This document shows, in pieces, positions 16,943 through 26,053 of a stretch of DNA of 64,000 bases. The notes beneath the pieces were generated by a model. That model did not search any database and was not told the DNA's origin. It saw only the letters and a program-made list of their open reading frames with translations. The translations under genes were made by a program, and so were the position numbers. The first letter of the stretch is position 1, and the number at the start of each line of letters is the position of its first letter. This DNA is from Flavobacterium chilense (GTDB lineage: Bacteria > Bacteroidota > Bacteroidia > Flavobacteriales > Flavobacteriaceae): positions 1,146,923 to 1,210,922 of the forward strand of contig NZ_LSYT01000001.1 in the NCBI RefSeq assembly GCF_001602525.1, given 5' to 3'.

Positions 16943-18076
16943 TTAAAGTTCTTCTAAACTTTCTTTTAAAGCTTTTACAAACGTATCGATATCCGCTTTT
17001 TTCACAGTTAATGGCGGTAAAATTCTTAATAGATTTTTGTTGTTGGCGCTTCCTGTAAAAATGTGTTTTTCGATGATTAATTTCTTTCTTAAAGCCGCTA
17101 CATCAAAATCAAACTCAACTCCAAGCATTAAGCCTTTTCCTTTTACTTGTTTGATTCCTTCAACTTCTTTGATTTTTTCTAAAAAATATTCATAAACTTC
17201 ATTTACATTTTTCTGTAAATTCAGTTTTTCAATTACATCCAAAACTGCAATTCCTGCTGCACAAGACAAATGGCTTCCTCCGAAAGTTGTGCCTAATAAT
17301 CCGAAACTTGCTTCGAATTTTGGAGAAATTAAAATGGCTCCAACTGGAAATCCGTTCCCCATTCCTTTTGCAACTGAAATGATATCAGCATTGATTCCAT
17401 GGTGTTGGAAAGCGAAGAATTTCCCGCTTCTTCCATATCCTGATTGCACTTCATCTAAAATCAAAACAACATCATGTTTTTTACATGCTTTTTCTAAAGC
17501 CTGAAAAAATTCAGTTGTCCCTTGGTCTAAACCTCCAACTCCTTGAATTCCTTCGATAATTACTGCTGTAACATCGCCTTTAGCTAATTCAGCTTCAACT
17601 AATTCGATTTGATTTAAAGGTAAAAAAGTAACAACTTGCTGTGCATTAATTGGCGCAACGATCTTTTTATTATCTGTAACAGCAACAGCTGCAGAAGTTC
17701 TTCCGTGGAAAGAGTTATGAAAAGCCACTACTCTTGATTTTCCGTTATGGAAAGAAGCTAATTTTAAAGCATTTTCATTGGCTTCGGCGCCAGAACTGCA
17801 TAAAAACAATTCGTAATCTTCAAGACCAGAAAGTTTTCCTAATTTCTGAGCCAATTCCACCTGTAAAGGATTTTGAATCGCATTCGAATAAAAACCTAAG
17901 TTATCTATCTGATTCTTCAATTTTGCAACATAATCTGGCTGTGTGTGTCCGATAGAAATCACACCATGTCCGCTGTATAAATCTAAATATTCTACTCCTT
18001 TGTCGTCAATGATTGTACAATCTACTGCTTTTACTGGAGTGATGTCGTATAATGGGTAAACGTTGAATAAGTTCAT
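16943..18076 (-). CDS. argD: Acetylornithine aminotransferase
   Basis: 377 residues, PLP-dependent class III aminotransferase. It converts N-acyl-glutamate semialdehyde to N-acyl-ornithine. Landmarks: YLDLYSGHGVISIGH, LCSSGAEANENALKLA, FHNSFHGRTSAAVAV, VILDEVQSGYGRSG, and the PLP lysine in SVAKGMGNGFP. Start and length are standard for Bacteroidota ArgD. It sits between argC and proA, in pathway order. Confidence 0.95.
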   Translation of the reverse strand: MNLFNVYPLYDITPVKAVDCTIIDDKGVEYLDLYSGHGVISIGHTQPDYVAKLKNQIDNLGFYSNAIQNPLQVELAQKLGKLSGLEDYELFLCSSGAEANENALKLASFHNGKSRVVAFHNSFHGRTSAAVAVTDNKKIVAPINAQQVVTFLPLNQIELVEAELAKGDVTAVIIEGIQGVGGLDQGTTEFFQALEKACKKHDVVLILDEVQSGYGRSGKFFAFQHHGINADIISVAKGMGNGFPVGAILISPKFEASFGLLGTTFGGSHLSCAAGIAVLDVIEKLNLQKNVNEVYEYFLEKIKEVEGIKQVKGKGLMLGVEFDFDVAALRKKLIIEKHIFTGSANNKNLLRILPPLTVKKADIDTFVKALKESLEEL

Positions 18077-18100
18077 TTTTTGAAAAGTTAAATGTTATTT

Positions 18101-18156
18101 GTAAAATGTGAGAAGTTTAAGTAAAGACGTTTAACATCTAACTTCTAACATTTTAC
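18101..18156. repeat. Imperfect inverted repeat in the argC-argD gap
   Basis: GTAAAATGTGAGAAGTT (18101-18117) pairs with AACTTCTAACATTTTAC (18140-18156) with one mismatch. The loop is 22 nt. This is another unrelated palindrome in a gap of the arg/pro cluster. Confidence 0.75.
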
Positions 18157-18161
18157 TTTTA

Positions 18162-19139
18162 TTAAAATCCGCTTGGTTTCAAATGTAAACCTGTGGTTTC
18201 TTCTAAACCGAACATTAAATTCATGTTTTGAATCGCTTGTCCTGAAGCACCTTTGGTTAAGTTATCGATAATTGATGTTATGAGAACCCGGTTTCCTTTT
18301 TTCAATAAACTAATGATACATTTGTTCGTTTGCACCACTTGCTTCATGTTGATGTTTGTTGTGGTTACGGTTACGAAAGGTTCGTTTTTATAGAAATCCT
18401 CGTATTTAGCAACCAATTGCTCCAAACTGTCATCACATAATGTATAAAGCGTTGCGAAAATCCCTCTTGGAAAATCTCCTCTGTTTGGAATAAAAAGTAA
18501 TTCGCTGTCAAAATCGTCTTGCAACTGAACTAAACTTTCTCCGATTTCTCCCAAATGTTGGTGCTCAAAAGCTTTATAATGTGACATATTGTTGTTTCTC
18601 CAACTGAAATGAGAAGTTTCTGAAAGACTTACTCCTGCTCCTGTGCTTCCGGTTGTTGCATTAATATGAACATCATTATTCAATAAATTATGTTCTGCTA
18701 AAGGCAATAAAGCCAATTGAATAGCTGTAGCAAAACAACCTGGATTTGCGATATAATTTGCTTTTTTGATTTCGGCTTTATTGATTTCAGGCAATCCGTA
18801 AACAAAATCTTTTCCTTCGAAATGAGCGTCTTTATTCAATCTGAAATCATTTCCTAAATCGATAATCTTAGTATGACTTGCAAACTGATTTTCTTTCAAA
18901 AATGAAATCGATTTTCCGTGACCTAAACACAAGAAAACAACATTCACATCTGGATTTATGACATCAGTAAAATTCATTTCGATATCTCCCATCAAATCTT
19001 GGTGCGCTATAGAAAGCGGTTTTCCAGCATTTGTAGTACTGTAAACAAAATCAATGTTTACTTTGGGATGATACATTAAAATTCTGATGAGTTCTCCAGC
19101 CGTGTAGCCTGAACCACCAATAATTCCGACATTAATCAT
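18162..19139 (-). CDS. argC: N-acetyl-gamma-glutamyl-phosphate reductase
   Basis: 325 residues. NADPH-dependent reduction of acylglutamyl phosphate to the semialdehyde. The Rossmann start IGGSGYTAGELIRIL and the active-site cysteine in YIANPGCFATAIQLALLPL are clear; FPRGIFATLY is the usual C-terminal block. Its start overlaps the end of argG by 8 nt, so translation is probably coupled. Confidence 0.95.
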   Translation of the reverse strand: MINVGIIGGSGYTAGELIRILMYHPKVNIDFVYSTTNAGKPLSIAHQDLMGDIEMNFTDVINPDVNVVFLCLGHGKSISFLKENQFASHTKIIDLGNDFRLNKDAHFEGKDFVYGLPEINKAEIKKANYIANPGCFATAIQLALLPLAEHNLLNNDVHINATTGSTGAGVSLSETSHFSWRNNNMSHYKAFEHQHLGEIGESLVQLQDDFDSELLFIPNRGDFPRGIFATLYTLCDDSLEQLVAKYEDFYKNEPFVTVTTTNINMKQVVQTNKCIISLLKKGNRVLITSIIDNLTKGASGQAIQNMNLMFGLEETTGLHLKPSGF

Positions 19140-20325
19140 GATCTAATTGATTTACAGATGAAAATATGTTTTGTGCATTTCCAAGAATTTTGATAAATCC
19201 TTTTGCATCGTCAGATGTCCATGCATTGTTCATTTCTCCGTATTGACCAAAACCTGTGTTCATCAAATCGTTTTTAGATTCGATTCCGTCAAGTGAGAAA
19301 TGATATGGTTTTAATGAAACTGTAACCGTTCCGTTTACTGTTTTTTGTGTGTCTTGCAAGAAAGTTTCAATGTTTCTCATCACTGGATCTAAAAACTGAC
19401 CTTCGTGAAATAACATTCCGTACCAGTTTCCTAGTTGCTCTTTCCAATATTGCTGCCATTTTCCTAAAGTATGTTTCTCCAATAAATGATGCGCTTTGAT
19501 GATGATTAAAGGCGCAGCAGCTTCAAAACCAACTCTTCCTTTAATTCCGATAATTGTATCTCCAACGTGAATATCTCTACCAATTGCATATGCACTTGCC
19601 AATTTTTCAAGAGCCACAATATTATTTGAAGGTTTATCAGTTTTTCCGTTTAGACCTACTAATTCCCCTTGTTCAAAATGAAGTGTTACTTTCTCTTCAC
19701 CTTCTTTTTGCAATTGAGAAGGATATGCTTCACTTGGTAATGGCTGACTTGAAGTTAAAGTTTCTTTTCCTCCAACACTAGTTCCCCAAAGTCCTTTATT
19801 GATAGAGTATTGCGCTTTTTCCCAAGAATAGTGAACTCCGTTTTGAGCCAGATAATCCACTTCTTCTTGTCTTGACAATTTTAAATCTCTAATTGGCGTA
19901 ATAATTTCGATTTCCGGAGCAATTGTCTGGAAAATCAAATCAAAACGAATTTGATCGTTTCCTGCACCAGTACTTCCGTGAGCGATTGCAGTTGCTCCTA
20001 CTTTTTTCGCATATTTTATAGCTTCAATAGCCTGGAAAACACGCTCTGCACTTACTGATAATGGGTATGTATTGTTCTTTAATACATTTCCGAAAATCAG
20101 GTATTTTATAGCTTTATCGTAATATTTGTCTAAAATCGTTAAGTTGGCATGCTGTGCGCTTCCTAACTCGTAAGCTCTTTTTTCAATAGCTGTTAATTCT
20201 TCTGAAGAAAATCCTCCTGTATCTACAAGAACAGTGTGAACTTCGTATCCTTTTTCATTTTTTAAATATTTCAAACAATACGAGGTATCTAATCCTCCGC
20301 TATAAGCTAATACTACTTTTTTCAT
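19132..20325 (-). CDS. argG: Argininosuccinate synthase
   Basis: 397 residues. ATP-dependent joining of citrulline and aspartate. The N-terminal PP-loop AYSGGLDTSYCLKYL binds ATP; other conserved blocks are HGSTGAGNDQIRFDL and TPIRDLKLSRQEEVDYL. It is second in the cluster, 61 nt downstream of the acetyltransferase gene, and overlaps argC by 8 nt. This close packing contrasts with the repeat-filled gaps further downstream. Confidence 0.95.
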   Translation of the reverse strand: MKKVVLAYSGGLDTSYCLKYLKNEKGYEVHTVLVDTGGFSSEELTAIEKRAYELGSAQHANLTILDKYYDKAIKYLIFGNVLKNNTYPLSVSAERVFQAIEAIKYAKKVGATAIAHGSTGAGNDQIRFDLIFQTIAPEIEIITPIRDLKLSRQEEVDYLAQNGVHYSWEKAQYSINKGLWGTSVGGKETLTSSQPLPSEAYPSQLQKEGEEKVTLHFEQGELVGLNGKTDKPSNNIVALEKLASAYAIGRDIHVGDTIIGIKGRVGFEAAAPLIIIKAHHLLEKHTLGKWQQYWKEQLGNWYGMLFHEGQFLDPVMRNIETFLQDTQKTVNGTVTVSLKPYHFSLDGIESKNDLMNTGFGQYGEMNNAWTSDDAKGFIKILGNAQNIFSSVNQLDHD

Positions 20326-20386
20326 TTTTTATAATTTTGGCTAATACTTTCGTATGTAGCAGTTTGAGATTTTTTCTAATTTAATT

Positions 20387-21025
20387 TTAAGTTAAAAAAA
20401 CAGACAATATTTTATTCAGGAATAAAGCTTGCTTAATTTTTTTAAGTCTGCTTAAAACAGCCTCATTAAAAGGATGTCTTGGTGGTGTTTTTTGTTTTTC
20501 TTTTGGGTCGTATAACATTCCAGTGCAAAGACACATTTTGTTTTCTTTGCTTTGCAGAATTTGATAATTTGTACAGGTTTTGCATCCAGCCCAAAAACTT
20601 GGATCTGTTGTTAATTCTGAGAAAGGAACAGGCTTATAACCTAAATCTGAATTGATTTTCATCACAGCCAAACCGGTTGTAATTCCAAATATCTTAGCAT
20701 CCGGATATCTCTGTAAAGAATAATCAAAAACTTTTGATTTTATTTTTTTTGCCAATCCTAAACTTCTGTAGTCCGGATGTACAATTAACCCAGAATGTGC
20801 TACGAATTTTCCGTGTTGCCAGCTTTCGATGTAACAAAATCCAGCAAATTTCCCGTCTGCCAGAGCAATCATTGCATCACCATTCGACATTTTTTTCTGA
20901 ATATACTCAGGAGTTCTTTTAGCAATCCCCGTACCTCTCAACAAGGCAGATGATTCTATCGTATCGCAAATTTCCTGTGCGAATTTGAAGTGTTCTTCCT
21001 GGGTAACAACAATAGAGATCTTCAT
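20387..21025 (-). CDS. GNAT acetyltransferase, candidate first enzyme of arginine synthesis
   Basis: 212 residues, GNAT fold: the acyl-CoA binding region VHPDYRSLGLAKKIKSKVF (about 82-100, a variant of RxxGxG/A) is visible, as is LGYKPVPFSEL. Unusual for GNATs, a cysteine cluster follows (C148, C151, C165, C167; WAGCKTC and MCLCTG), which could bind metal. It is the first gene of the arg/pro cluster, which has no argA or argJ. Established work places an N-acyl-glutamate synthase of this general type in Bacteroidota. The assignment rests on position and fold, and acetyl versus succinyl specificity is open. Confidence 0.6.
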   Translation of the reverse strand: MKISIVVTQEEHFKFAQEICDTIESSALLRGTGIAKRTPEYIQKKMSNGDAMIALADGKFAGFCYIESWQHGKFVAHSGLIVHPDYRSLGLAKKIKSKVFDYSLQRYPDAKIFGITTGLAVMKINSDLGYKPVPFSELTTDPSFWAGCKTCTNYQILQSKENKMCLCTGMLYDPKEKQKTPPRHPFNEAVLSRLKKIKQALFLNKILSVFLT

Positions 21026-21181
21026 TTCAATAATTGAAGTTAGAGTTAAAAATTAAAGCATATTGTTTAGTTTGAAATCCAGAATTGAATCCAATAAAAT
21101 TAAGCAAAATAGAAGTAACATTCTCAAAATCAAAATATTGATTAAGAAAATTTACAAAATAATAAATACTTTTAGGATATG

Positions 21182-21198
21182 TTTGTCCAATGGACAAA
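21182..21198. promoter_or_regulatory. 17-bp perfect palindrome in the arg leader
   Basis: TTTGTCCAATGGACAAA has 8-bp arms around a single central base, in the long leader of the arg/pro cluster. A shorter version with the same TTTGTC/GACAAA ends lies at 21305-21319. The pair looks like an operator with two sites for a dimeric regulator; no regulator is identified. Confidence 0.4.
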
Positions 21199-21258
21199 TT
21201 ATGTGATTTCAAAATGAAAAATGGATATGAATAAATATACGGCTATAAAACTCAGTGA

Positions 21259-21276
21259 ATACTATAGAGATAGTAT
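21259..21276. repeat. Short perfect hairpin in the arg leader
   Basis: ATACTATAGAGATAGTAT: 7-bp arms with a 4-nt loop. It overlaps the end of the small upstream frame at 21262-21348 in the minus-strand transcript. Confidence 0.5.
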
Positions 21277-21348
21277 CCGTACTTCGGGAGAAGTAATCGG
21301 TGAGTTTGTCCGTGACAAAGAAGTTATATGTAAACTTATTTTATTCAT
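21262..21348 (-). CDS. Possible leader peptide (28 codons) of the arg/pro cluster
   Basis: An ATG at 21348 lies only 5 nt after the -7 element at 21354-21361, so it would be at or very near the predicted transcription start. The frame runs 28 codons (MNKISLHITSLSRTNSPITS...) to TAG inside a hairpin. It has two arginine codons but no run of them, so classical attenuation by arginine is not evident. It may be fortuitous. Confidence 0.2.
   Translation of the reverse strand: MNKISLHITSLSRTNSPITSPEVRILSL
21305..21319. promoter_or_regulatory. Second TTTGTC/GACAAA palindrome in the arg leader
   Basis: TTTGTCCGTGACAAA has 6-bp arms and lies about 35 nt downstream of the predicted arg promoter on the minus strand. 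It shares both ends with the palindrome at 21182-21198. Confidence 0.35.
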
Positions 21349-21353
21349 CGGTG

Positions 21354-21381
21354 CAAAAGTACACTATTTTTTTATTTACAA
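21354..21381 (-). promoter_or_regulatory. Promoter of the arginine/proline cluster
   Basis: On the minus strand, TTG (21379-21381), 17 nt, then the perfect -7 element TACTTTTG (21354-21361) followed by CACC. Transcription would start near 21347, giving a leader of about 320 nt before the acetyltransferase start. Between the promoter and 21026 I see no other convincing gene, only palindromes and a short frame. Confidence 0.5.
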
Positions 21382-21430
21382 AACAAAAAAAATAAATTCT
21401 AACATTTTTTTAATGTTTTGTTGTTTTTAA

Positions 21431-21470
21431 ACAAAAGAAAACCCGATAGAAAAATATAACTATCGGGTTT
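21431..21470 (-). terminator. Terminator of the M1 peptidase gene
   Basis: AAACCCGATAG / CTATCGGGTTT stem with a 10-nt loop, followed on the minus strand by TTTTGT-rich sequence, 25 nt beyond the peptidase stop. Confidence 0.8.
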
Positions 21471-21494
21471 ACAAAGTTTTAATTTTAAGTATTT

Positions 21495-23765
21495 TTAATT
21501 CTTAGTAAACGGAATTGTTTGTCCATTACCCAGAATAATCATATCAAATCCTGTTTTAGCCTCATTAAATTTAAATTTTAACCCAGCTCCTGTAGATTGA
21601 AACGTATCTTTTTCATTCTCAACAGGCACTACTGAGAACTTAGGATAGTTTGTAATTTCAACATTCAAAGTGCTGTTTTTTTCTGTAAACTCAATTTTTA
21701 ATGGTGCTCTAGCAGTTGAATATAATCCTAAATAACCATCTAAAATTATATCTTTCTCTATTTTTCCATTTCCTGATGTCCATATATTATTTGCATCATT
21801 ATGATCAGGGAAAATATGATCCGGATCAAGTGTTATACTTTCAATTTCTTCAGTAGAATTATGTTTAAAAGTCCAGACATTGTTACGTTGCCAAACATCT
21901 ACCGGTACTTTTACTCTTGAAACTTTTCCGCTTTTTGTTTTCACATCCAGAATAATTGGCAATGCCATTTTATCAAAGTTTTCAACTGTTATAGCAACAC
22001 CTTTTGACGGGTCATTTTTTATATACTTAATTGAGTTAATTCCCTGATCAAAGCGCCAGTTGTTTACAAACCAGCTTCTCCAGAACCAGCTTAAATCTTC
22101 ACCGGCAACATTTTCCATAGATCTGAAAAAGTCATCAGGTTGCGGGTGTTTATAAGCCCAACGTTGGATATAAGTACGGAAAGCAGTATCAAAACGCTCT
22201 TTTCCTAATATTTGTTCTCTCAAAATTATTAAAGCTGTACTTGGTTTAAAATAACACAACATCCCAATATTAGCTTCTTTCATATTATCAGGAGAACTCA
22301 TTACTGTTTCTAATTCAGGTCTTGTAAATGACTCTGCTCCTTTGTGTAAATCTGTTGGTTTTTCAACATATTCTCCTTTATTGAATTCGGCAGTACTTAA
22401 TGAATTGATAAAAGTATTAAAGCCTTCATCCATCCAACCAAACAATCTTTCGTTTGAACCTACAATCATAGGAAACCAGATATGTCCAAATTCGTGATCT
22501 GTTACTCCCCATAAATCTTGTCCTTTTGATTCCCATCCACAAAAAACAATTCCAGGATATTCCATTCCTCCTTCGTTTCCTGCAACGTTTGTCGCTACCG
22601 GATAAGGATATTCAAACCATTGCTTAGAATAATGCTCGATTGCACCTTTTACATACTCAGTCGAACGTCCGTAAGCATCTTTTCCTGCACTTTCTACAGG
22701 ATAAGCTGATAAAGCCAAAGCTTTTTTACCGCTTGGTAAATTAATTTTAGCTCCATCAAGAATAAAAGCCGGAGATGATGCCCAAGAAAAATCGCGGGCA
22801 TTTTTTATTTGATAATGCCATGTTTTTTGCCCTGAAGCATTTGTATTTGCAGTTGCAGCTACTTCTTCAGCAGAACGTATCGAAACTGTTTTATCGCTTA
22901 AAGAAGCTTCTTTATAGCGCTTAAACTGATCTGCAGGTAATACTTCTGCTCCGTTTATTAATTCTCCTGAACCTACTACAAAGTGATTTGCAGGCACTGT
23001 AAGTTTTACATCAAAATTACCATATTCTAAATAAAACTCTGATGCTCCTAAATAAGGTGCCGTGTTCCAGCCTTTTATATCATCATACACACACATACGC
23101 GGATACCATTGTGCGATTGTAAAAATTTTACCATTTTTAGTTTCTAAAACTCCCATTCTGTCTGATCCTTCAAAAGGAGCAATAAATGAGAATTCAATTT
23201 TAATTTTTACAGAGCCTCCTTTTGATGCTAGTACTTCCGGAAGAAAGATTTGCATTCTGGTATCTGTAACTACGTATTTTGCTTCAATTTCTGTCGTTTT
23301 CTTTCCAACAGAAATCACTTTTACCGATTTGATTTTATTTCCTCCGTCAAAAACCTGTCCCTGTGCCCCATTACGGCTTCCTGTTAAAGGCACAACAGCA
23401 TTTCCTCTGGAATCATCTTTGAATAAATTCTGATCTAAATTCAACCAGACAAATGACATTTTATCCGGACTGTTATTCGTATAGGTGATTTCGTCTGTAC
23501 CAACAATCTCATTTGTTGTTCCGTTTAACTTTGCTGTTATCTGATAATCAGCTCTGTTTTGCCAATATTCAACTCCTGGCTGACCGCTGGCAGATCGCGT
23601 TGGTGTTCCGTTCTTGGTATAAAAATTTGGCCCAAACGCATCGTGGTAATTGTAATTATTAACTGGATTCACTGCTGCTGGTGCAGGCGTTTGTTGCGCC
23701 CATACAGAGGAAATTCCAACAAACAAAGCCATGGTTAATAAGGCTTTTGAAGATTGTATTTTCAT
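21495..23765 (-). CDS. Exported M1 family metallopeptidase
   Basis: 756 residues from the ATG at 23765 ([17 protein letters not shown]); an earlier in-frame start at 23789 would spoil the signal peptide. The signal is cut near SSVWAQ. It is a gluzincin aminopeptidase fold: beta-rich N-terminal domain, EGGMEYPG in place of GxMEN, zinc motif HEFGH in [13 protein letters not shown], and the third ligand Glu in [11 protein letters not shown]-terminal beta domain follows. Such enzymes digest peptides outside the cytoplasm. Monocistronic, divergent from the epimerase gene. Confidence 0.9.
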   Translation of the reverse strand: MKIQSSKALLTMALFVGISSVWAQQTPAPAAVNPVNNYNYHDAFGPNFYTKNGTPTRSASGQPGVEYWQNRADYQITAKLNGTTNEIVGTDEITYTNNSPDKMSFVWLNLDQNLFKDDSRGNAVVPLTGSRNGAQGQVFDGGNKIKSVKVISVGKKTTEIEAKYVVTDTRMQIFLPEVLASKGGSVKIKIEFSFIAPFEGSDRMGVLETKNGKIFTIAQWYPRMCVYDDIKGWNTAPYLGASEFYLEYGNFDVKLTVPANHFVVGSGELINGAEVLPADQFKRYKEASLSDKTVSIRSAEEVAATANTNASGQKTWHYQIKNARDFSWASSPAFILDGAKINLPSGKKALALSAYPVESAGKDAYGRSTEYVKGAIEHYSKQWFEYPYPVATNVAGNEGGMEYPGIVFCGWESKGQDLWGVTDHEFGHIWFPMIVGSNERLFGWMDEGFNTFINSLSTAEFNKGEYVEKPTDLHKGAESFTRPELETVMSSPDNMKEANIGMLCYFKPSTALIILREQILGKERFDTAFRTYIQRWAYKHPQPDDFFRSMENVAGEDLSWFWRSWFVNNWRFDQGINSIKYIKNDPSKGVAITVENFDKMALPIILDVKTKSGKVSRVKVPVDVWQRNNVWTFKHNSTEEIESITLDPDHIFPDHNDANNIWTSGNGKIEKDIILDGYLGLYSTARAPLKIEFTEKNSTLNVEITNYPKFSVVPVENEKDTFQSTGAGLKFKFNEAKTGFDMIILGNGQTIPFTKN

Positions 23766-23951
23766 ATTTTTTAGCTGTTTATGTAGCAAATTAATGAAAA
23801 AAAAAGCTATTTACAGAGAAAATGAGAATCATAAATTCAATTTTAGCAAAATTTTATCAAAAAAATATTTTGAAGGATTTTCCTGAAAAAATAAAATTTA
23901 TCAAATATATTTACATCAATATAAAATTAACCCCTTACAATCTTAAAAATT

Positions 23952-24803
23952 TTGAATACAACTATTTCAAATTCAACCCTAACTGCAACTATAAACCACT
24001 CCGGAGCTGAATTATTTTCATTAAAAAACAATCAGAATAAAGAATATATCTGGGAAGGCAATCCTAAATTCTGGGCAAAGCATTCACCAGTACTTTTTCC
24101 TATTGTGGGAACTTTAAAAAATAACAGTTATACAATTGACGGAAAAGAATATCAATTATCAAGACATGGTTTTGCACGTGATATGGAATTTCAATTGATC
24201 GACAGAACTGAAAATAGTGCCATTTTTTCATTGAATTCAACTCCTGAAACTTTGAAAAAATATCCTTTTGATTTTGAATTACAACTGATATATACTCTTG
24301 AAGAAGCCTCATTAAACATTGAATATAAAGTAATCAATAAAGATAATTCTAAAATGCCGTTTTCAATTGGAGCTCATCCTGCAATAGCATTGCCTGACAA
24401 TTTTGAAAATTATGCTTTTCAATTTGAAAAAGAGGAGATTTTAAAATATTATCTTTTGGAGAATGATTTAATTTCGAATCAAACCAAAATTTTGGAGACC
24501 AAAAACAATCTTGTTCCTTTACATTATCAACTGTTTGAAAATGATGCATTAATTTTTAAAACATTAAAATCAAATTCATTAACTATTCTCGAAAATTCAA
24601 TACCTTATGTAAAAGTTGATTTTGAAGATTTTCCGAGTTTAGGAATATGGACTAAAGATCAGGCACCATTTGTTTGTATCGAGCCTTGGCTGGGCTATTC
24701 TGACACTTCCGAAAATTCAGGAAATTTATTTAAAAAAGAAGGAATACTAGTTTTAGATCCAAAACAAATTTTTCATTCAAAATTTAGTATCACAATATTA
24801 TAA
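23952..24803 (+). CDS. Aldose 1-epimerase family protein
   Basis: 283 residues of the galactose-mutarotase-like superfamily (YeaD/LACX-like branch). Conserved pieces: YIWEGNPKFWAKHSPVLFPIVG, the histidine in LSRHGFARD, FSIGAHPA with the second histidine, and CIEPWLGYSDT with the catalytic glutamate. No signal peptide, so cytoplasmic. It interconverts sugar anomers; the substrate cannot be told. The next gene starts 9 nt later, so the two are co-transcribed. Confidence 0.85.
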   Translation: MNTTISNSTLTATINHSGAELFSLKNNQNKEYIWEGNPKFWAKHSPVLFPIVGTLKNNSYTIDGKEYQLSRHGFARDMEFQLIDRTENSAIFSLNSTPETLKKYPFDFELQLIYTLEEASLNIEYKVINKDNSKMPFSIGAHPAIALPDNFENYAFQFEKEEILKYYLLENDLISNQTKILETKNNLVPLHYQLFENDALIFKTLKSNSLTILENSIPYVKVDFEDFPSLGIWTKDQAPFVCIEPWLGYSDTSENSGNLFKKEGILVLDPKQIFHSKFSITIL

Positions 24804-24812
24804 TCCACGAAA

Positions 24813-25364
24813 ATGTTACAATTTAACTTTACTCCATTTCCTGTATTAGATACAGAACGTTTACTTTTAAGAAGAATAACAGACGAAGATGTTAACGAAG
24901 TTTTTGAATTACGTTCAAATCCTGAAACCATGAAATATATTCCACGTCCATTGGTAAAAAATTCTGAAGACGCTTTGGAACATATTGCTATGATTGAAGA
25001 TAAAATCATAACTAATATGGGAATTAATTGGGGAATAACATTAAAAGACAATTCTAAATTATTAGGCATTATTGGTTATTACAGATTACAGCCTGAAAAT
25101 TATCGTGCTGAAATTGGTTATATTTTATTACCTGAGTTTCATGGTAAAGGAATTATTCCCGAAGCTGTAAACCGATTAATTACTTATGGCTTTGAAGATT
25201 TAAATTTACACTCTATTGAAGCCATAATTGATCCGGAAAATTATGCCTCCGAAAAAGTATTACAAAAATGTGGCTTTGTAAAAGAAGCACATTTAAAAGA
25301 ATCTGATTTTTATGAAGGCCGCTTTTTAGACAAGGTAATTTATTCTTTATTAGAACCTAAGTAA
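24813..25364 (+). CDS. GNAT N-acetyltransferase, RimJ/RimL-like
   Basis: 183 residues. Typical start LDTERLLLRRITDEDVNEVFELRSNP, GNAT core YRAEIGYILLPEFHGKGIIPEAV (acyl-CoA pyrophosphate loop), and LNLHSIEAIIDPENYASEKVLQKCGF. Members acetylate ribosomal protein N-termini or small molecules; the acceptor is unknown here. It follows the epimerase gene by 9 nt. Confidence 0.88.
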   Translation: MLQFNFTPFPVLDTERLLLRRITDEDVNEVFELRSNPETMKYIPRPLVKNSEDALEHIAMIEDKIITNMGINWGITLKDNSKLLGIIGYYRLQPENYRAEIGYILLPEFHGKGIIPEAVNRLITYGFEDLNLHSIEAIIDPENYASEKVLQKCGFVKEAHLKESDFYEGRFLDKVIYSLLEPK

Positions 25365-25437
25365 TTTCATTTCATACTGCAAAAAAATATTCTTGTTAAA
25401 TTAAAGTTATCATATAATAGTAATCTGTGGTTTGCGT

Positions 25438-25445
25438 TATATTTG
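25438..25445 (+). promoter_or_regulatory. -7 element upstream of the outer membrane protein gene
   Basis: Perfect TATATTTG followed by CACG, 53 nt before the ATG at 25499. No well-spaced TTG upstream was found, so confidence is limited. Confidence 0.35.
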
Positions 25446-25498
25446 CACGCGAAATAAGCACTGAAGCTTTATTTAAATACCACGAAAGCCTTACTTTT

Positions 25499-26053
25499 AT
25501 GAAAAAAATACTTATTGCCCTTGTTCTTTTTTTTTCGATTCAATCTCAAAGTCAAACCTTTGTTAAATTTAATGCCGCAACCGCTTTATTAGCAATACCT
25601 AATGTAGGTATTGAAACTAGCATTGGCGATAAAATGACTTTTAGTGTTGATGTAATGGCTTCTTTCTGGCAGTCTTTTAATGGTCACAGCCCTATGGAGT
25701 TTTATACATTAACTCCCGAAGTACGTTACCACTTTAAAGAAAAATACAATGGATTTTATATAGGTGGACATGCCGGACCAGACATGTACAAAATTCAAAA
25801 ATGGAATTACTGGGATACTAACAAATATGAACACGGTTTTGGTTATCGCTTAGGTGTTACAGTTGGATATAACATCAAACTAAGTGATAAGTTTTTAATC
25901 GATATTTTTGCAGGAGGTGGCTGGCATCAAGGTTTCTATCATGGATATTATAATGACGGAACTCCTGGCAGATATGAAAAAACGGTAAACTGGAACAAAA
26001 GTGGAGAATGGCTTCCGTATCGTGGAGGTGTTATGATTTCTTATAAATTGTAA
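25499..26053 (+). CDS. DUF3575-like outer membrane protein
   Basis: 184 residues from the ATG at 25499 (MKKILIALVLFFSIQSQSQ), chosen because it gives a clean signal peptide and follows a promoter-like element. Alternating aromatic beta-strands (FYTLTPEVRYHFKEKYNGFYIGGHAG, GFGYRLGVTVGYNIKL) and a terminal strand MISYKL are typical of small beta-barrels. Function unknown. The stop is directly adjacent, with no gap, to the stop of the convergent VF530-like gene. Confidence 0.75.
   Translation: MKKILIALVLFFSIQSQSQTFVKFNAATALLAIPNVGIETSIGDKMTFSVDVMASFWQSFNGHSPMEFYTLTPEVRYHFKEKYNGFYIGGHAGPDMYKIQKWNYWDTNKYEHGFGYRLGVTVGYNIKLSDKFLIDIFAGGGWHQGFYHGYYNDGTPGRYEKTVNWNKSGEWLPYRGGVMISYKL

Noticed and set aside
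21228..21265. ARG boxes bound by ArgR
   Set aside because: Only TGAAT half-sites, with poor second halves and a 28-nt spacing instead of about 21; mentioned as possible but not annotated.
21221..21430. 69-codon plus-strand frame beginning MDMNKYTAIKLSEYYRDSI
   Set aside because: It runs across the predicted arg promoter and into a low-complexity Phe/Lys/Asn tail. The same DNA is better explained as the leader of the minus-strand cluster. The first half looks faintly protein-like, so I keep only this note.
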